The notes beneath the pieces are model-generated. The model saw only the letters and a list, made by a program, of their open reading frames with translations, did no database searches and was not told the origin of the DNA. 64,000 bases of DNA, taken from the NCBI GenBank assembly GCA_019634695.1, contig JAHCAW010000016.1:1-64000 (forward strand), given 5' to 3'. The DNA is from Candidatus Sumerlaeia bacterium (GTDB taxonomy: Bacteria > Sumerlaeota > Sumerlaeia > SLMS01 > JAHLLQ01). Shown here piece after piece: positions 36,551 to 45,791 of the stretch. The position numbers and the translations under genes were made by a program. The first letter of the stretch is position 1. Each line of letters begins with the position of its first letter.

Positions 36551-37912
36551 ATGGCTGAAGTGTGGCCCTTCGCAGGCACGCGCTACGCGACGAAGGAACA
36601 TGGCATCGCCTTGGGCGAGGCAATCGCGCCCCCCTTTGACGACATCAATCCCGCGCTCCAGAAGGAGCTGCACGAACGCAATCCCCGCAACGTCGTCCGC
36701 CTGACCTACGGCTATGAAGCCCCGAGCGACGACGACAACAACAACCGCTACTCCCGCTCGGCCGAATGCTACCGCGAATGGAAGGCAGCCGGCTTCCTGG
36801 CCGACGAGCACCGCAAGTGCTTCTACGTCTACGAGCAGGAATTCGTGCCGCCCGGCGGCACCGAACCGGTCAAGCGCCTCGGGTTCTTCGCACTCGTCAA
36901 GCTGCAGGACTTCCGCAGCGGCAAGACCCGCGCCTTCGAGATGACCCACGAGGCCCCCAAGGCCGACCGCCTGCGCCTGCTGCGCACGATGCAGGTGAAC
37001 GACAGCCCCCTGTACATGCTCTACCGCGACGAGAACGGGTCAGTGGACACCGTCCTGCGCGAGGCGCTTGCCAAGACGCCGCCCGAGGAGGAGTTCACCA
37101 GCCCCGACGGCATGGTGCACCGCCTGTGGCTGATGCACAAGAAGGACCCGATCCTGCGCATCCACGAGGCGATGAAGCCGCTGCGCCTGTTCATCGCGCA
37201 CGGACACCATCGCTACGAGACGGCCCTGAAGTACCGCGACGAGATGCGCGAGATGACGGGCCGGCGCGACGGCCGCCAGCCCTACGACTTCGTCCTCATG
37301 TTCCTCCAGCGCGCCGAGGAGGACACGCTCTACACGAACGCGATCCACCGCGTGCTGGCCCGCGAGCTGGGCCTCGACATCGAGATCGACGAGGTGATCG
37401 AGGACCTTGGCGAGTTCTTCACGCTCACCGAGTTCAAGGTGAACATGAAGGACATCGACAAGGGCGAGCATCAGGTGCTCGACAAGCTGCGCCTGACGCG
37501 CGGCGCCAAGACCCGCTTCGTCATGTGCCTGCCCAGCGGACGCGCCTGGCAGTTGACCCTGAAGAAGGACGCCGACCTTGCCGAGATGATCGACGAGGAG
37601 ACGATGTCGGACCGCCTCAAGCAGATGGACCCGGTGGTGCTGCACCACTACATCATCGCGCGCGGCTGGATCGGCAACCCGGAAGTCGAACTCGACGAGG
37701 ACGACATCTTCTACCGCAAGGACATCTCGGCCGGGCTCGACCTGCTCAAGCGCCGCAAGGGCTGCGTGGGCTTCTTCATGAACCCGCTGTCGAAGGTCGA
37801 CGTGCTCGAAGTCGCCGAGAACGGCGAGTTGCTGCCCCACAGCTCGGTGGACTTCCACCCCAAGATCCCGAGTGGGCTCGTCCTGCGCGACCTGAACGTC
37901 GGCTTCGGCTGA
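36551..37912 (+). CDS. DUF1015 family protein
   Basis: A 453-residue cytosolic protein of the DUF1015 family, found across Planctomycetota, Thermotogota, Clostridia and others. Typical segments are VWPFAGTRYATKEHG, AIAPPFDDINPA (family form APPYDVI), the YSRSAECYREWK segment, KPLRLFIAHGHHRYETALKYRDEM with a conserved His/His/Arg/Tyr cluster that is probably the active site, and GCVGFFMNPL near the C-terminus. The family has been linked by context to serine or one-carbon metabolism, but I do not assign a reaction. ATG 36551 is the chosen start. A strong intrinsic terminator follows, so it is likely monocistronic. Confidence 0.88.
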   Translation: MAEVWPFAGTRYATKEHGIALGEAIAPPFDDINPALQKELHERNPRNVVRLTYGYEAPSDDDNNNRYSRSAECYREWKAAGFLADEHRKCFYVYEQEFVPPGGTEPVKRLGFFALVKLQDFRSGKTRAFEMTHEAPKADRLRLLRTMQVNDSPLYMLYRDENGSVDTVLREALAKTPPEEEFTSPDGMVHRLWLMHKKDPILRIHEAMKPLRLFIAHGHHRYETALKYRDEMREMTGRRDGRQPYDFVLMFLQRAEEDTLYTNAIHRVLARELGLDIEIDEVIEDLGEFFTLTEFKVNMKDIDKGEHQVLDKLRLTRGAKTRFVMCLPSGRAWQLTLKKDADLAEMIDEETMSDRLKQMDPVVLHHYIIARGWIGNPEVELDEDDIFYRKDISAGLDLLKRRKGCVGFFMNPLSKVDVLEVAENGELLPHSSVDFHPKIPSGLVLRDLNVGFG

Positions 37913-37946
37913 GTTCGCTCCCCCACGAACACCCCCAGCAGTTGAT

Positions 37947-37986
37947 TCGCCCTCCCTTTTTTCTCGGGGAGGGCGATTTTTCTTTT
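37947..37986 (+). terminator. Intrinsic terminator after the DUF1015 gene
   Basis: A perfect 10-base stem, TCGCCCTCCC (37947-37956) with GGGAGGGCGA (37967-37976), has a 10-base loop and is followed by TTTTTCTTTT. It is the clearest Rho-independent terminator in the window and separates the DUF1015 gene from the phosphofructokinase gene. Confidence 0.9.
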
Positions 37987-38041
37987 GAACCCGGCGACCC
38001 CGTGGCGTTCGCTGGAATGGCATCGCAGAGACCGCCCAAGG

Positions 38042-39175
38042 ATGGACACGATCGTGACGCCAAGACATGTCGGGATTCTGACGAGTGGGGGCGACTGCCC
38101 CGGGCTCAACGCCGCGATCCGCGGTATCGTCCGCGCCGGACACGCGATGGGCATCCGGTTCACCGGCTTCCGGGACGGCTTCCGAGGTCTCGTGCACGAC
38201 CGCACCATGGAGCTCGACGACGCCATCCTCTCGGGCATCCTGACGAACGGCGGCACGATTCTGGGCACCAGTCGCGACAAGCCCCATCGCATGATGATCG
38301 GCGGCAAGATGCAGGACATGACCGGGGCCATCGTGGACACCTACCGCCGCCATCATCTCGATGCGCTCGTGTGCCTTGGCGGCGGCGGCACGCAGAAGAA
38401 CGCCCTGCACCTCAAGCAGGCCGGCCTCAACATCCTGACGCTCCCCAAGACGATCGACAACGACGTGGCGCTGACCGACATCACGTTCGGCTTCGACACG
38501 GCGCTTGGCATCGCCACCGAGGCGATCGACCGCCTGCATTCGACGGCCACCAGTCACCGCCGTATCATCGTCGTCGAGATCATGGGACACCGGGCGGGTT
38601 GGCTGGCGCTGGGCGCGGGCATCGCCGGCGGAGCCGACGTGATCCTGATTCCGGAGATCCCGTACGACATCGACAAGGTGACGGCGTCGATTCGCGCGCG
38701 AACACTGGCGGGCAAGCGATTCAGCATCGTGGCGGTGGCCGAGGGCGCCATGTCGCTCGAGGAGGCGGCCAAGACCGAGGCGCTCGTGCGCAAGCTGGAC
38801 AATGCGACCTCGAAGGCCGAGAAGAAGAAGGCCGCCGATAAGCTGACCGCGCTGCAAGAGGCACACGTCGAGCACACGGTGCGCCTGACGCGACGCCTCG
38901 AGGAGATGGTGGGACAGGAGGCGCGCCTGACGATTCTTGGGCACCTGCAACGGGGCGGTACGCCTTCGGCGGGCGACCGGGTACTGGCAACGCAGCTCGG
39001 CACGCGGTGCGCGGAACTGCTGCGCGACGGCGTCTCGGGTGTGATGGTGGCGGCGCGCAACGGCGGCGCCGAGCCGGTGCCGCTCGAGGAGGTCGCCGGA
39101 CAGAAGAAGCTGGTGCCGCGCGATCATCCCTGGGTGACGGCGGCGCGGTTGGTCGGGGCGAGCTTCGGAGACTGA
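38042..39175 (+). CDS. pfkA: 6-phosphofructokinase (group III type)
   Basis: A 377-residue phosphofructokinase that phosphorylates fructose-6-phosphate in glycolysis. Signature segments: [72 protein letters not shown] and [15 protein letters not shown]. The phosphate-donor loop has Gly where pyrophosphate enzymes have Asp (GGGGT), and Lys in PKTIDND; this Gly/Lys combination is the mixed group III type, usually ATP-dependent, so ATP is inferred but not certain. An internal Lys-rich helical insert ([12 protein letters not shown]) is unusual. ATG 38042 is the chosen start; GTG 38054 is better spaced from AAGGA. It converges on the GDP-fucose synthase gene with ten bases between. Confidence 0.93.
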   Translation: MDTIVTPRHVGILTSGGDCPGLNAAIRGIVRAGHAMGIRFTGFRDGFRGLVHDRTMELDDAILSGILTNGGTILGTSRDKPHRMMIGGKMQDMTGAIVDTYRRHHLDALVCLGGGGTQKNALHLKQAGLNILTLPKTIDNDVALTDITFGFDTALGIATEAIDRLHSTATSHRRIIVVEIMGHRAGWLALGAGIAGGADVILIPEIPYDIDKVTASIRARTLAGKRFSIVAVAEGAMSLEEAAKTEALVRKLDNATSKAEKKKAADKLTALQEAHVEHTVRLTRRLEEMVGQEARLTILGHLQRGGTPSAGDRVLATQLGTRCAELLRDGVSGVMVAARNGGAEPVPLEEVAGQKKLVPRDHPWVTAARLVGASFGD

Positions 39176-39185
39176 GCCGAACGAC

Positions 39186-40157
39186 TCAACCGACGCGGGG
39201 CAGCGCGATGCGGTCCCCGGAGTGACTCCGCCCGCCGGTGCGCTGGAAGTCCTCGTAGGCCCGCGCGATGCCTTCGCGCAGCTCCGTCTGGTGGCGCCAT
39301 CCCATCGCATGCAGGAACGAGCAGTCGAGCAGCTTGCGCGGCGTGCCGTCGGGCTTCGTGGGGTCGAAGCGCAGGACACCCTTGTAGCCGACCACCTCGC
39401 GCACGAGGGCGGCGAGGTCGGCGATGCGCACTTCCTGCCCTGTGCCGATGTTCACGATGCCGGGGCCGTCGTAGGTCTGCATCAGGTACACGCAGGCATC
39501 GGCCAAATCGTCCACGTACATGAATTCGCGACGGGGTTCGCCCGTACCCCACACGACGACTTCCGGCGCGGCGGCGACTTTCGCCTCGTGGAAGCGCCGA
39601 ATCAGGGCAGGCAAAACGTGCGAGTTCATCGGATCATAAGAATCGTTCGGCCCGTAGAGGTTCGTCGGCATGACCGAGATGAAGTTCGTGCCGTGCTGGC
39701 GGTTGTAGGCTTCGCACATCTTGATGCCGGCGATCTTGGCGACGGCGTACGGCTCATTGGTCGGCTCGAGCAGGCCGGTCAGCAGGTGCTCTTCGCGGAT
39801 CGGCTGCGGGGCATGCTTGGGATAGATGCACGAACTACCGAGGAAGAGCAGCTTGCGGACGCCGTTCTTCCAGCAACTGTGGATGACGTTCATCTGGATC
39901 TGAAGGTTGTTGTAGATGAAGTCGGCGGGATAGGTGTTGTTGGCATGGATGCCGCCGACGCGGGCGGCGGCGAGGAAGACGTACTCGGGACGCTCGCCGC
40001 GGAAGAAGTCGGCGACGGCGTGCTGATCCTGGAGGTCGAGTTCGCTGGAGGGCGGGCCGACGATATTGGCGTACCCAAGGGCCCGGAGGCGGCGGTCAAT
40101 GGCGCTGCCGACCATCCCGAAGCGGCCGGCGACGAAGATTCTGGCATCCTGTTTCAT
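39186..40157 (-). CDS. fcl: GDP-L-fucose synthase
   Basis: A 323-residue short-chain dehydrogenase that epimerises and reduces GDP-4-keto-6-deoxymannose to GDP-L-fucose. Seen: the NADP loop [12 protein letters not shown] (usual GHRGMVG), [21 protein letters not shown], the catalytic Ser/Tyr/Lys set SSCIYP and [15 protein letters not shown], and substrate region [30 protein letters not shown], quoted here only as position 39610-39700 on the minus strand. ATG 40157 fits the family N-terminus with AAGG ten bases upstream. GDP-mannose dehydratase (gmd) is not adjacent. With the UDP-glucuronate decarboxylase and nucleotidyltransferase elsewhere in the window it points to cell-surface glycans. Confidence 0.94.
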   Translation of the reverse strand: MKQDARIFVAGRFGMVGSAIDRRLRALGYANIVGPPSSELDLQDQHAVADFFRGERPEYVFLAAARVGGIHANNTYPADFIYNNLQIQMNVIHSCWKNGVRKLLFLGSSCIYPKHAPQPIREEHLLTGLLEPTNEPYAVAKIAGIKMCEAYNRQHGTNFISVMPTNLYGPNDSYDPMNSHVLPALIRRFHEAKVAAAPEVVVWGTGEPRREFMYVDDLADACVYLMQTYDGPGIVNIGTGQEVRIADLAALVREVVGYKGVLRFDPTKPDGTPRKLLDCSFLHAMGWRHQTELREGIARAYEDFQRTGGRSHSGDRIALPRVG

Positions 40158-40314
40158 GCAAGGCAAACCTTGGAGAGAATCGACCTGCCCGCTGCCTCAT
40201 GCTGGGCCAGAGCGGCGCCGGGCCAAGCGGAAAAGGCCCGAGTCCTGCCTTGACCCGGTTCGGGCACGCAACCTCCTTGGACAAAACTCGCGGACCCCTT
40301 CCTTTCCTCCCCCC

Positions 40315-41286
40315 GTGCTCAACTCCACCCAACTCCTCGTAGACCTCCACGGCGCCATCGGCCCGGGGCCCTTCCTCGTCTTCTCGATCGTCGTGTCCGT
40401 TGTCCTGAGTTTCGTCGCCATCCCGATGGCAACCGGCCACATGGTGAACAGCGCGGCCGGACTGGCCGGCAAGCACTTCGGCCCGACGTGGCGCACCCTG
40501 TGCATCAATGCCAGCACCAACAACCCCGAGGCCTTCTCGATGCTGCTCTCCTTCGGGATGCGCCGCATGGGCGGCTGGAGCAATCCGCTCGGCTCGCTGC
40601 TGGCAAACATCTATCTGATGTACATCCTCGGGGTCCTGTACGTGATGGCGAAGTTCGCCGTGCTGCGGGACTTCGACCGACTCCGGCGTCTGATCGCCCT
40701 GATGAAGACCGAGTGGCGCCTGTTCGCCGGCCATGTGGCGATCTCGTTCTTCTTGTTCCTCGTCGGCTACGGGGCCCTGCGCACGATGCTCAGCAAGGGC
40801 GACACGCCGACGGTCGGCCCGCTGACGCTGGTTGCGCTGGGACTGTTGGTCGTCGGCATCGTCGCCTTCGTCGTCTTCGAGTGGCGCCTGAAGCGCAAGC
40901 GCGGCGAGCTGTTCCGAGACATCTCCGATGAGGACTTTCGGGCAAGTTGGCCCGGCTTCCTCGGAGGCACCGCCGGCGTGATCCTCTCCTGCTGGTTGAT
41001 GAACGCCCTCTTCCTGGGCTGGAGCGTCATCTACGAGACATCGCTGACGAAGATTTTCGGCGCCATGATCTTCGCCTGGCTGCACTACTTCGTCGGCTCG
41101 GTGATCACGTCGCTGCCGGAGTTGTTCGTCACCGTGAAGAACCTTGAGAAGCTCCGGCCGGCGGACTTCAACACCGCGCTCGGTTCCGTCAGCTACTCGA
41201 ACATGGTGAACCTTGCTATCGCGGTGCTGGGCTTGCTGCTGTGGGCGCTGTTCTCCTCGCTGGGCGTATCGTTCTCATGGAGTTGA
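40315..41286 (+). CDS. CaCA-superfamily (sodium/calcium exchanger-like) membrane protein
   Basis: A 323-residue polytopic membrane protein with about ten hydrophobic segments in two halves joined by a charged cytoplasmic stretch (WRLKRKRGELFRDISDEDF). Each half holds an alpha-repeat-like sequence: INASTNNPEAFSMLLSFGM in the first and VITSLPELFVTVKNLEK with LGSVSYSNMVNLAIAVLGL in the second. These match the GxxxPE / GSNxxN signatures of Na+/Ca2+ and cation/H+ antiporters, although the first repeat is diverged, so ion and mode are uncertain. The start is probably GTG 40315; the sequence before it is C-rich without a ribosome-binding site and the start call is weak. It is followed at once by the HAD gene. 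Confidence 0.7.
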   Translation: MLNSTQLLVDLHGAIGPGPFLVFSIVVSVVLSFVAIPMATGHMVNSAAGLAGKHFGPTWRTLCINASTNNPEAFSMLLSFGMRRMGGWSNPLGSLLANIYLMYILGVLYVMAKFAVLRDFDRLRRLIALMKTEWRLFAGHVAISFFLFLVGYGALRTMLSKGDTPTVGPLTLVALGLLVVGIVAFVVFEWRLKRKRGELFRDISDEDFRASWPGFLGGTAGVILSCWLMNALFLGWSVIYETSLTKIFGAMIFAWLHYFVGSVITSLPELFVTVKNLEKLRPADFNTALGSVSYSNMVNLAIAVLGLLLWALFSSLGVSFSWS

Positions 41287-41946
41287 GTGCGTGAGATGAA
41301 GACGGAGATCATCCTGTGCGATCTGGGCCGGACGCTGATCGACTTCGATCATCGTCTGGCGGCGAAGAACATTCTGCCCGTGCTCAAGCAACGGGCCAGC
41401 GGCCTCAAGCAGATGCTGCTCAACGAGGTGACGCTGTTCGCGTTCCTGTTCGCCCCGACGAAGAATGGAGCAACGCGCAACCAGATGCTCGAGCGCGGTC
41501 ATGCCGACATCGAGTGGCTCTGTCGCGAGTTCGAGAGCTTCTTCGGAATTCCCCTCTCCCCCGCCGAGATGACGCCCGTCTGGAACGAGATGTTCACGAC
41601 AACGGCCGACGACACCTTCGACGCCATGGAACGCGCCCGCCAGCGCGGCCTGCGCGTCGCCATCTGCTCCAACACGAACGCCTCGCATTGGGACTTCCTC
41701 CTGGAGCGCTATCCGCGCCTGCGAGGTCTTGCGGACGAGCCCTTTCTCTCTTTCGAGATGGGCATGGTGAAGACCGATCCCGGCTTCTTCCCGGAGATTC
41801 TTCGCTGCACCGGACGCCCGCCCGAGGCGCATCTGTTCGTCGACGACCTCGAGGAGAACCTCGCCGCCGCCCGCGCCGTCGGCATCCCCGGCCTGCTGTT
41901 CCACGGCAAACTGCCTCCGCACGAGGCGTGGCAGCACGGGGATTGA
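41287..41946 (+). CDS. HAD-superfamily hydrolase
   Basis: A 219-residue HAD phosphatase-like protein. Motif I is ILCDLGRTLIDFD, with Gly in place of the second Asp as in YihX-type HADs; motif II is VAICSNTNASHWDF; motif III Lys lies in GMVKTDPGFFPEIL; motif IV is HLFVDDLEENLAAARAVG. The alpha-helical cap between motifs I and II is of the C1 type. A small sugar-phosphate substrate is plausible. GTG 41287 directly follows the antiporter stop with GGAG four bases upstream; ATG 41296 is the alternative. The stop lies four bases from that of the convergent miaA. Confidence 0.88.
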   Translation: MREMKTEIILCDLGRTLIDFDHRLAAKNILPVLKQRASGLKQMLLNEVTLFAFLFAPTKNGATRNQMLERGHADIEWLCREFESFFGIPLSPAEMTPVWNEMFTTTADDTFDAMERARQRGLRVAICSNTNASHWDFLLERYPRLRGLADEPFLSFEMGMVKTDPGFFPEILRCTGRPPEAHLFVDDLEENLAAARAVGIPGLLFHGKLPPHEAWQHGD

Positions 41947-41950
41947 GGAC

Positions 41951-42886
41951 TCACTCGTCGGGAAAAAGCAGCGCATCGATTCGGGCGACAGCGTCCCCCG
42001 CCTCATCGAGGTCCACCCACTCGGCGTCGGGAACGGCGCGGAACCAGGTGCGCTGGCGGCGGGCGAACTGTCGGGTGCGGGCCTTGATCTCGTCGGCGGC
42101 ACGGTCGAGCGTCCACTCCCCGCGCAACACGCGGAACAGCTCGCGATAGCCCAGCGCCTTGCAGGCTTGGGCATCGTCGGGCAGACCGCGGTCCATCAGT
42201 TGCCGCGCCTCCCCCAGCCATCCGGCCGCCAGCGAATCGTCCACCCGTCGGTGGATGCGCTCGACGAGCGCCGGACGGGGGCGGTCGACCACCACATAGC
42301 GCGCCGGCCGCGCTTGGCGCTCGCGGCTGTCGCGCGCGTGGTGCTCCGACATCGGCACGCCGGTGGTCTCGAAGACCTCGAGCGCGCGCACGACACGCAT
42401 CGCGTCGTTTGGATTGATCTCGGCCTCGCGCGTGGGATCGACGGCGCGCAGGCGCGCTCGCAGCGCATCGAGCCCACCAGCCTCCAATTCCTGCTCGAGC
42501 CGGGCCCGCACGCCGGCGTCGCGTGGGGCGCCGGCGAAGATTCCCTGAACCAGGTGCTTGAGGAACAGGCCGGTGCCGCCACAGACGAGCACCGGCCGGC
42601 CCGCGGCCTCCTCGCGGTCGAGCACGGCAGTCGCCTCCTCGACGAATCGGGCAACATGGTACTCCTCGCCGGGCTCGACGTGCCCGACCAGTACGTGCGG
42701 GACGGCGGCGCGCTGGGCGGTGTCGGGCTGGGCGGTCCCGATTTCCATGCCCCGATAGACCTGCATGCTGTCGGCCGACAGGATGACCGCACCGTGCCGC
42801 CGGGCCAGCTCGATGGCGAGCGCCGTCTTGCCGACGGCGGTCGGGCCGGCCAGAATGCGCAGGGAGGGAGCGGGGGGCTGGGGCAT
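41951..42886 (-). CDS. miaA: tRNA dimethylallyltransferase MiaA
   Basis: MiaA transfers a dimethylallyl group to A37 of tRNAs that read UNN codons. The 311-residue protein has P-loop AGPTAVGKTALAIELA, the substrate motif SADSMQVYRGMEIGTAQP, GGTGLFLKHLVQGIF, and the C-terminal segment ALGYRELFRVLRGEWTLD followed by ARRQRTWFRAV. Start ATG 42886 has GGAAG upstream. It is convergent with the HAD gene and divergent from nadE over a G-rich spacer. No hfq is adjacent. Confidence 0.96.
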   Translation of the reverse strand: MPQPPAPSLRILAGPTAVGKTALAIELARRHGAVILSADSMQVYRGMEIGTAQPDTAQRAAVPHVLVGHVEPGEEYHVARFVEEATAVLDREEAAGRPVLVCGGTGLFLKHLVQGIFAGAPRDAGVRARLEQELEAGGLDALRARLRAVDPTREAEINPNDAMRVVRALEVFETTGVPMSEHHARDSRERQARPARYVVVDRPRPALVERIHRRVDDSLAAGWLGEARQLMDRGLPDDAQACKALGYRELFRVLRGEWTLDRAADEIKARTRQFARRQRTWFRAVPDAEWVDLDEAGDAVARIDALLFPDE

Positions 42887-42978
42887 CTGGACTTCCGGGG
42901 GGGGTGGCCCTTCTGTTCCCTTGCCCGGCGGGGGGTGCTGGCCTAGCACGGAATCGCCGGGCGCCGGAGGGCCCCTTC

Positions 42979-44961
42979 ATGCGCTGGATTCGTGTCGCGG
43001 CCGCAACCGTCAATCAGACCCCGCTGGATTGGGCGGGCAATTTGGTGCGCCTCAGGCGCGGCCTTGTCGAGGCCCGTCGCCTCGGAGTGCAGTTCATCGT
43101 CTTCCCGGAGCTGTCGCTGACGGGCTACGGCTGCGAGGATGCCTTCCATGGCCTGGCACACAGCCGGCGCGCCGAGCGCCACCTGGCCGAACTGGCAGCC
43201 GACACGACCGGACTGATCGCCGTGGTGGGAGTGCCGGTGCGGTTGCAGCACGGCCTCTATATCGGCGCGGCGTTCCTGGCCGGGGGCCGGATTGTCGGGA
43301 TCGTCGCCAAGCAGCACCTTGCGGGCGACGGCGTGCACTACGAGCCGCGCTGGTTCCGGCCGTGGCCTGCCGGGCGGGCAACGACCGTCGAGATCGCCGG
43401 CGTGCCGGTGCCCTTCGGCGACATCGTGCTGGACTTCGCCGGAGTGCGCGTCGGCGCGGAAATCTGCGAGGATGCCTGGGTGCCCAATCGCCCGATCGGG
43501 AGGCTTGCACAGGCGGGGTGCGACCTGATCGCCGGCCCGTGCGCGAGCCACTTCTCCTTTGGCAAGCACCCGACGCGCGAGCGCATCGTGCAGGAGGGCG
43601 CGCGCGCCTGCGTGGCGGCCTACGTCTTCTCGAACGCACTGGGCAACGAGGCCGGGCGCGTGATCTTCGACGGGCAACGGGTGATTGCCGCGGGCGGCGA
43701 CATCCTGGCGCGCGGCGACCTTCTGACCTTTCGCGAGGTGGCGCTGACGACCGCCGTCGTGGACGTCGATGTGCTGCGCATGCGTCGCGCACGCACGACC
43801 AGTCTGCGCACCAGCGACGAGGGCATCCACCTGGTGCCGATCGATTGGAAGTGGCATCAGGCGGACGCACCACCGACGCGGCCCATCGGACCGCGCGAGG
43901 ACTGGGCGACCGGACCCTGTGCCAAGGAAGAGGAGTTCGCGCGGGCCGTCGCTCTCGGGCTGCACGACTACCTGCGCAAGAGCCACAGCAAGGGCTTCGT
44001 GGTTTCGCTCAGCGGCGGCGCGGACTCCGCGGCGGTCGCCACGCTCGCCGCGCTTTCCTACCGGCTCGCCGTGCAGGAGTTGGGTGCGGAGGAGGTGGCG
44101 CGACGCCTGCCGCAGGTGGAGCCCGACGCGGGCGCGCTCTGCGGCGGCCTGCTGGACACGGTCTATCAGGCGACGGCTAACAGCGGCGACGAGACGCGCG
44201 ACGCGGCGGCCAGCGTTGCCATGGCACTCGGCGCGCGCCATGCGGTCTGGAATGTCGAGGAACTGGTGCGCGGCTATCGTGCGCTCGTCGAGGGCACGTT
44301 GGGCCGTTCCCTCGAGTGGGGCACCGGCGATCTGGCCTGCGACGACGTCGCGCTGCAGAATATCCAGGCACGGGTGCGCGCGCCGGGAATCTGGATGCTG
44401 ACGAACGTGCGGGGAGCCCTCTTGCTGGCGACGAGTAACCGCAGCGAAGCCGCGGTCGGCTACGCCACAATGGACGGCGACACCTGCGGCAGCCTGAGCC
44501 CGATCGCCGGCATCGACAAGAGCGCGCTGCGGCGCTGGCTGCGCTGGATGGGCGAGACGGGTCCCGAGGGACTCGGGCCGATGCCCGGCCTGCTGGCGGT
44601 CTGCCAGCTCCCCCCGACCGCCGAATTGCGCCCGCCGGACCAGCACCAGACCGACGAAGCCGACCTGATGCCCTACGATCTGCTGGACGCCATCGAGCGG
44701 CTGGCGATCCGGGACCGTCTCGAGCCGGCCGAGGTGCTCGCCCGGCTCGAGCCCGAATGGGCCGAACCCCTCGGCGGCGCCGCCCTGCTGCGCACCTACA
44801 TCGCCCGCTTCTTCCGCCTCTGGTGCCGCAACCAGTGGAAGCGCGAGCGCTATGCCCCCTCGTTCCATCTGGACGACGAGAACCTGGACCCGAAGACGTG
44901 GTGCCGGTTCCCGATCCTGTCGGGGGGCTTCGACGAGGAACTGGGCGAGCTTTCCCGTTGA
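42979..44961 (+). CDS. nadE: Glutamine-dependent NAD+ synthetase
   Basis: NadE amidates nicotinic acid adenine dinucleotide to NAD+. This 660-residue form carries its own glutaminase: an N-terminal nitrilase-like domain with Glu in FPELSLTGYGCED, Lys in IVAKQHLAGDG and Cys in GAEICEDAW, followed by the synthetase with PP-loop VVSLSGGADSAAVATLAAL, the LLATSNRSEAAVGYATMDGD loop and PPTAELRPPDQHQTDEADL. Start ATG 42979 has GGAGGG eight bases upstream. Full-length with all catalytic residues. nadB is also in the window, so de novo NAD synthesis is likely. Confidence 0.97.
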   Translation: MRWIRVAAATVNQTPLDWAGNLVRLRRGLVEARRLGVQFIVFPELSLTGYGCEDAFHGLAHSRRAERHLAELAADTTGLIAVVGVPVRLQHGLYIGAAFLAGGRIVGIVAKQHLAGDGVHYEPRWFRPWPAGRATTVEIAGVPVPFGDIVLDFAGVRVGAEICEDAWVPNRPIGRLAQAGCDLIAGPCASHFSFGKHPTRERIVQEGARACVAAYVFSNALGNEAGRVIFDGQRVIAAGGDILARGDLLTFREVALTTAVVDVDVLRMRRARTTSLRTSDEGIHLVPIDWKWHQADAPPTRPIGPREDWATGPCAKEEEFARAVALGLHDYLRKSHSKGFVVSLSGGADSAAVATLAALSYRLAVQELGAEEVARRLPQVEPDAGALCGGLLDTVYQATANSGDETRDAAASVAMALGARHAVWNVEELVRGYRALVEGTLGRSLEWGTGDLACDDVALQNIQARVRAPGIWMLTNVRGALLLATSNRSEAAVGYATMDGDTCGSLSPIAGIDKSALRRWLRWMGETGPEGLGPMPGLLAVCQLPPTAELRPPDQHQTDEADLMPYDLLDAIERLAIRDRLEPAEVLARLEPEWAEPLGGAALLRTYIARFFRLWCRNQWKRERYAPSFHLDDENLDPKTWCRFPILSGGFDEELGELSR

Positions 44962-45039
44962 ATCGCCCGGGCCCGGAGTCCGTAGTTGGTACCGGTGCCG
45001 AGGCGCGCACCCCCACCCATCCCGAAAGCGGAGAACGGC

Positions 45040-45717
45040 ATGGCGACCTTTGAAGTGATCGAGCGACAGGGCCTGAAGATGATCCGGGCCACGCTGAACA
45101 ATGAGACGATCCGCGCCGAGTCGGGCGCAATGCACTACATGCGCGGCCGCATCGATATCGAAACCAAGGCCCCGACGGCGGGGGGCCTGCTCAAGTCGAT
45201 GGTGACTCAGGAGTCGATCTTCCGGCCGACCTACACGGGCACGGGAGAGGTCTACTTCGGCCCGCCCATCTTCGGAGAGTACACGACCCTGAATCTTGCA
45301 GGAGACGCCTGGATTCTGGACAAGGGTGCCTATGTCTGCTCGGACATCGGGGTGGAGGTGGGCGCGTGGCGGAACAAGGCGCTGGCCGGCCTGATGAGCG
45401 GCGAGGGCTTCTTCCAGACGAAGGTCGAGGGCCACGGAGCCGTGGTCATCCAGGCGCCCGGGCCGCTCGAGGCCGTGGACCTGGTGAACGACCGGCTGGT
45501 GGTGGACGGCAACTTCGCCGTCGCCCGCCAGGCGCACCTGGACTTCAACGTGCGCCGGGCCACGAAGGGAATGCTGGGGACGATCACCTCGGGCGAGGGA
45601 CTGGTCAACGTCATCGAGGGCACCGGCCGGGTGCTGATCGCCCCCGTGCCGAATATCTACAGCAGCCTGATCAGCAACATCGTCGGGCCGTTTCTGGCAA
45701 ATCGGGTGGCCAAGTAA
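45040..45717 (+). CDS. AIM24-family (TRAP-like) protein
   Basis: A 225-residue protein of the AIM24/DUF124 family, a beta-rich fold with two repeated halves. Typical features are ESGAMHYMRGRIDIETKAP near the N-terminus, GGLLKSMVTQESIFRPTYTG, and the glycine-rich turns GEGFFQTKVEGHGAVVIQ and MLGTITSGEGLVNVIEGTG. Bacterial members are soluble and of unknown function. ATG 45040 follows GGAG by eight bases. It lies 78 bases after nadE and 74 before the ABC-2-like permease on the same strand, so the three could be one transcript. Confidence 0.85.
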   Translation: MATFEVIERQGLKMIRATLNNETIRAESGAMHYMRGRIDIETKAPTAGGLLKSMVTQESIFRPTYTGTGEVYFGPPIFGEYTTLNLAGDAWILDKGAYVCSDIGVEVGAWRNKALAGLMSGEGFFQTKVEGHGAVVIQAPGPLEAVDLVNDRLVVDGNFAVARQAHLDFNVRRATKGMLGTITSGEGLVNVIEGTGRVLIAPVPNIYSSLISNIVGPFLANRVAK

Positions 45718-45791
45718 CGGGAACCCCCGCGGCGCATCCACTGTCTCACCTCGGTTGAAGCAATCTCCCCCCGACGCACCGATCACGCCCC

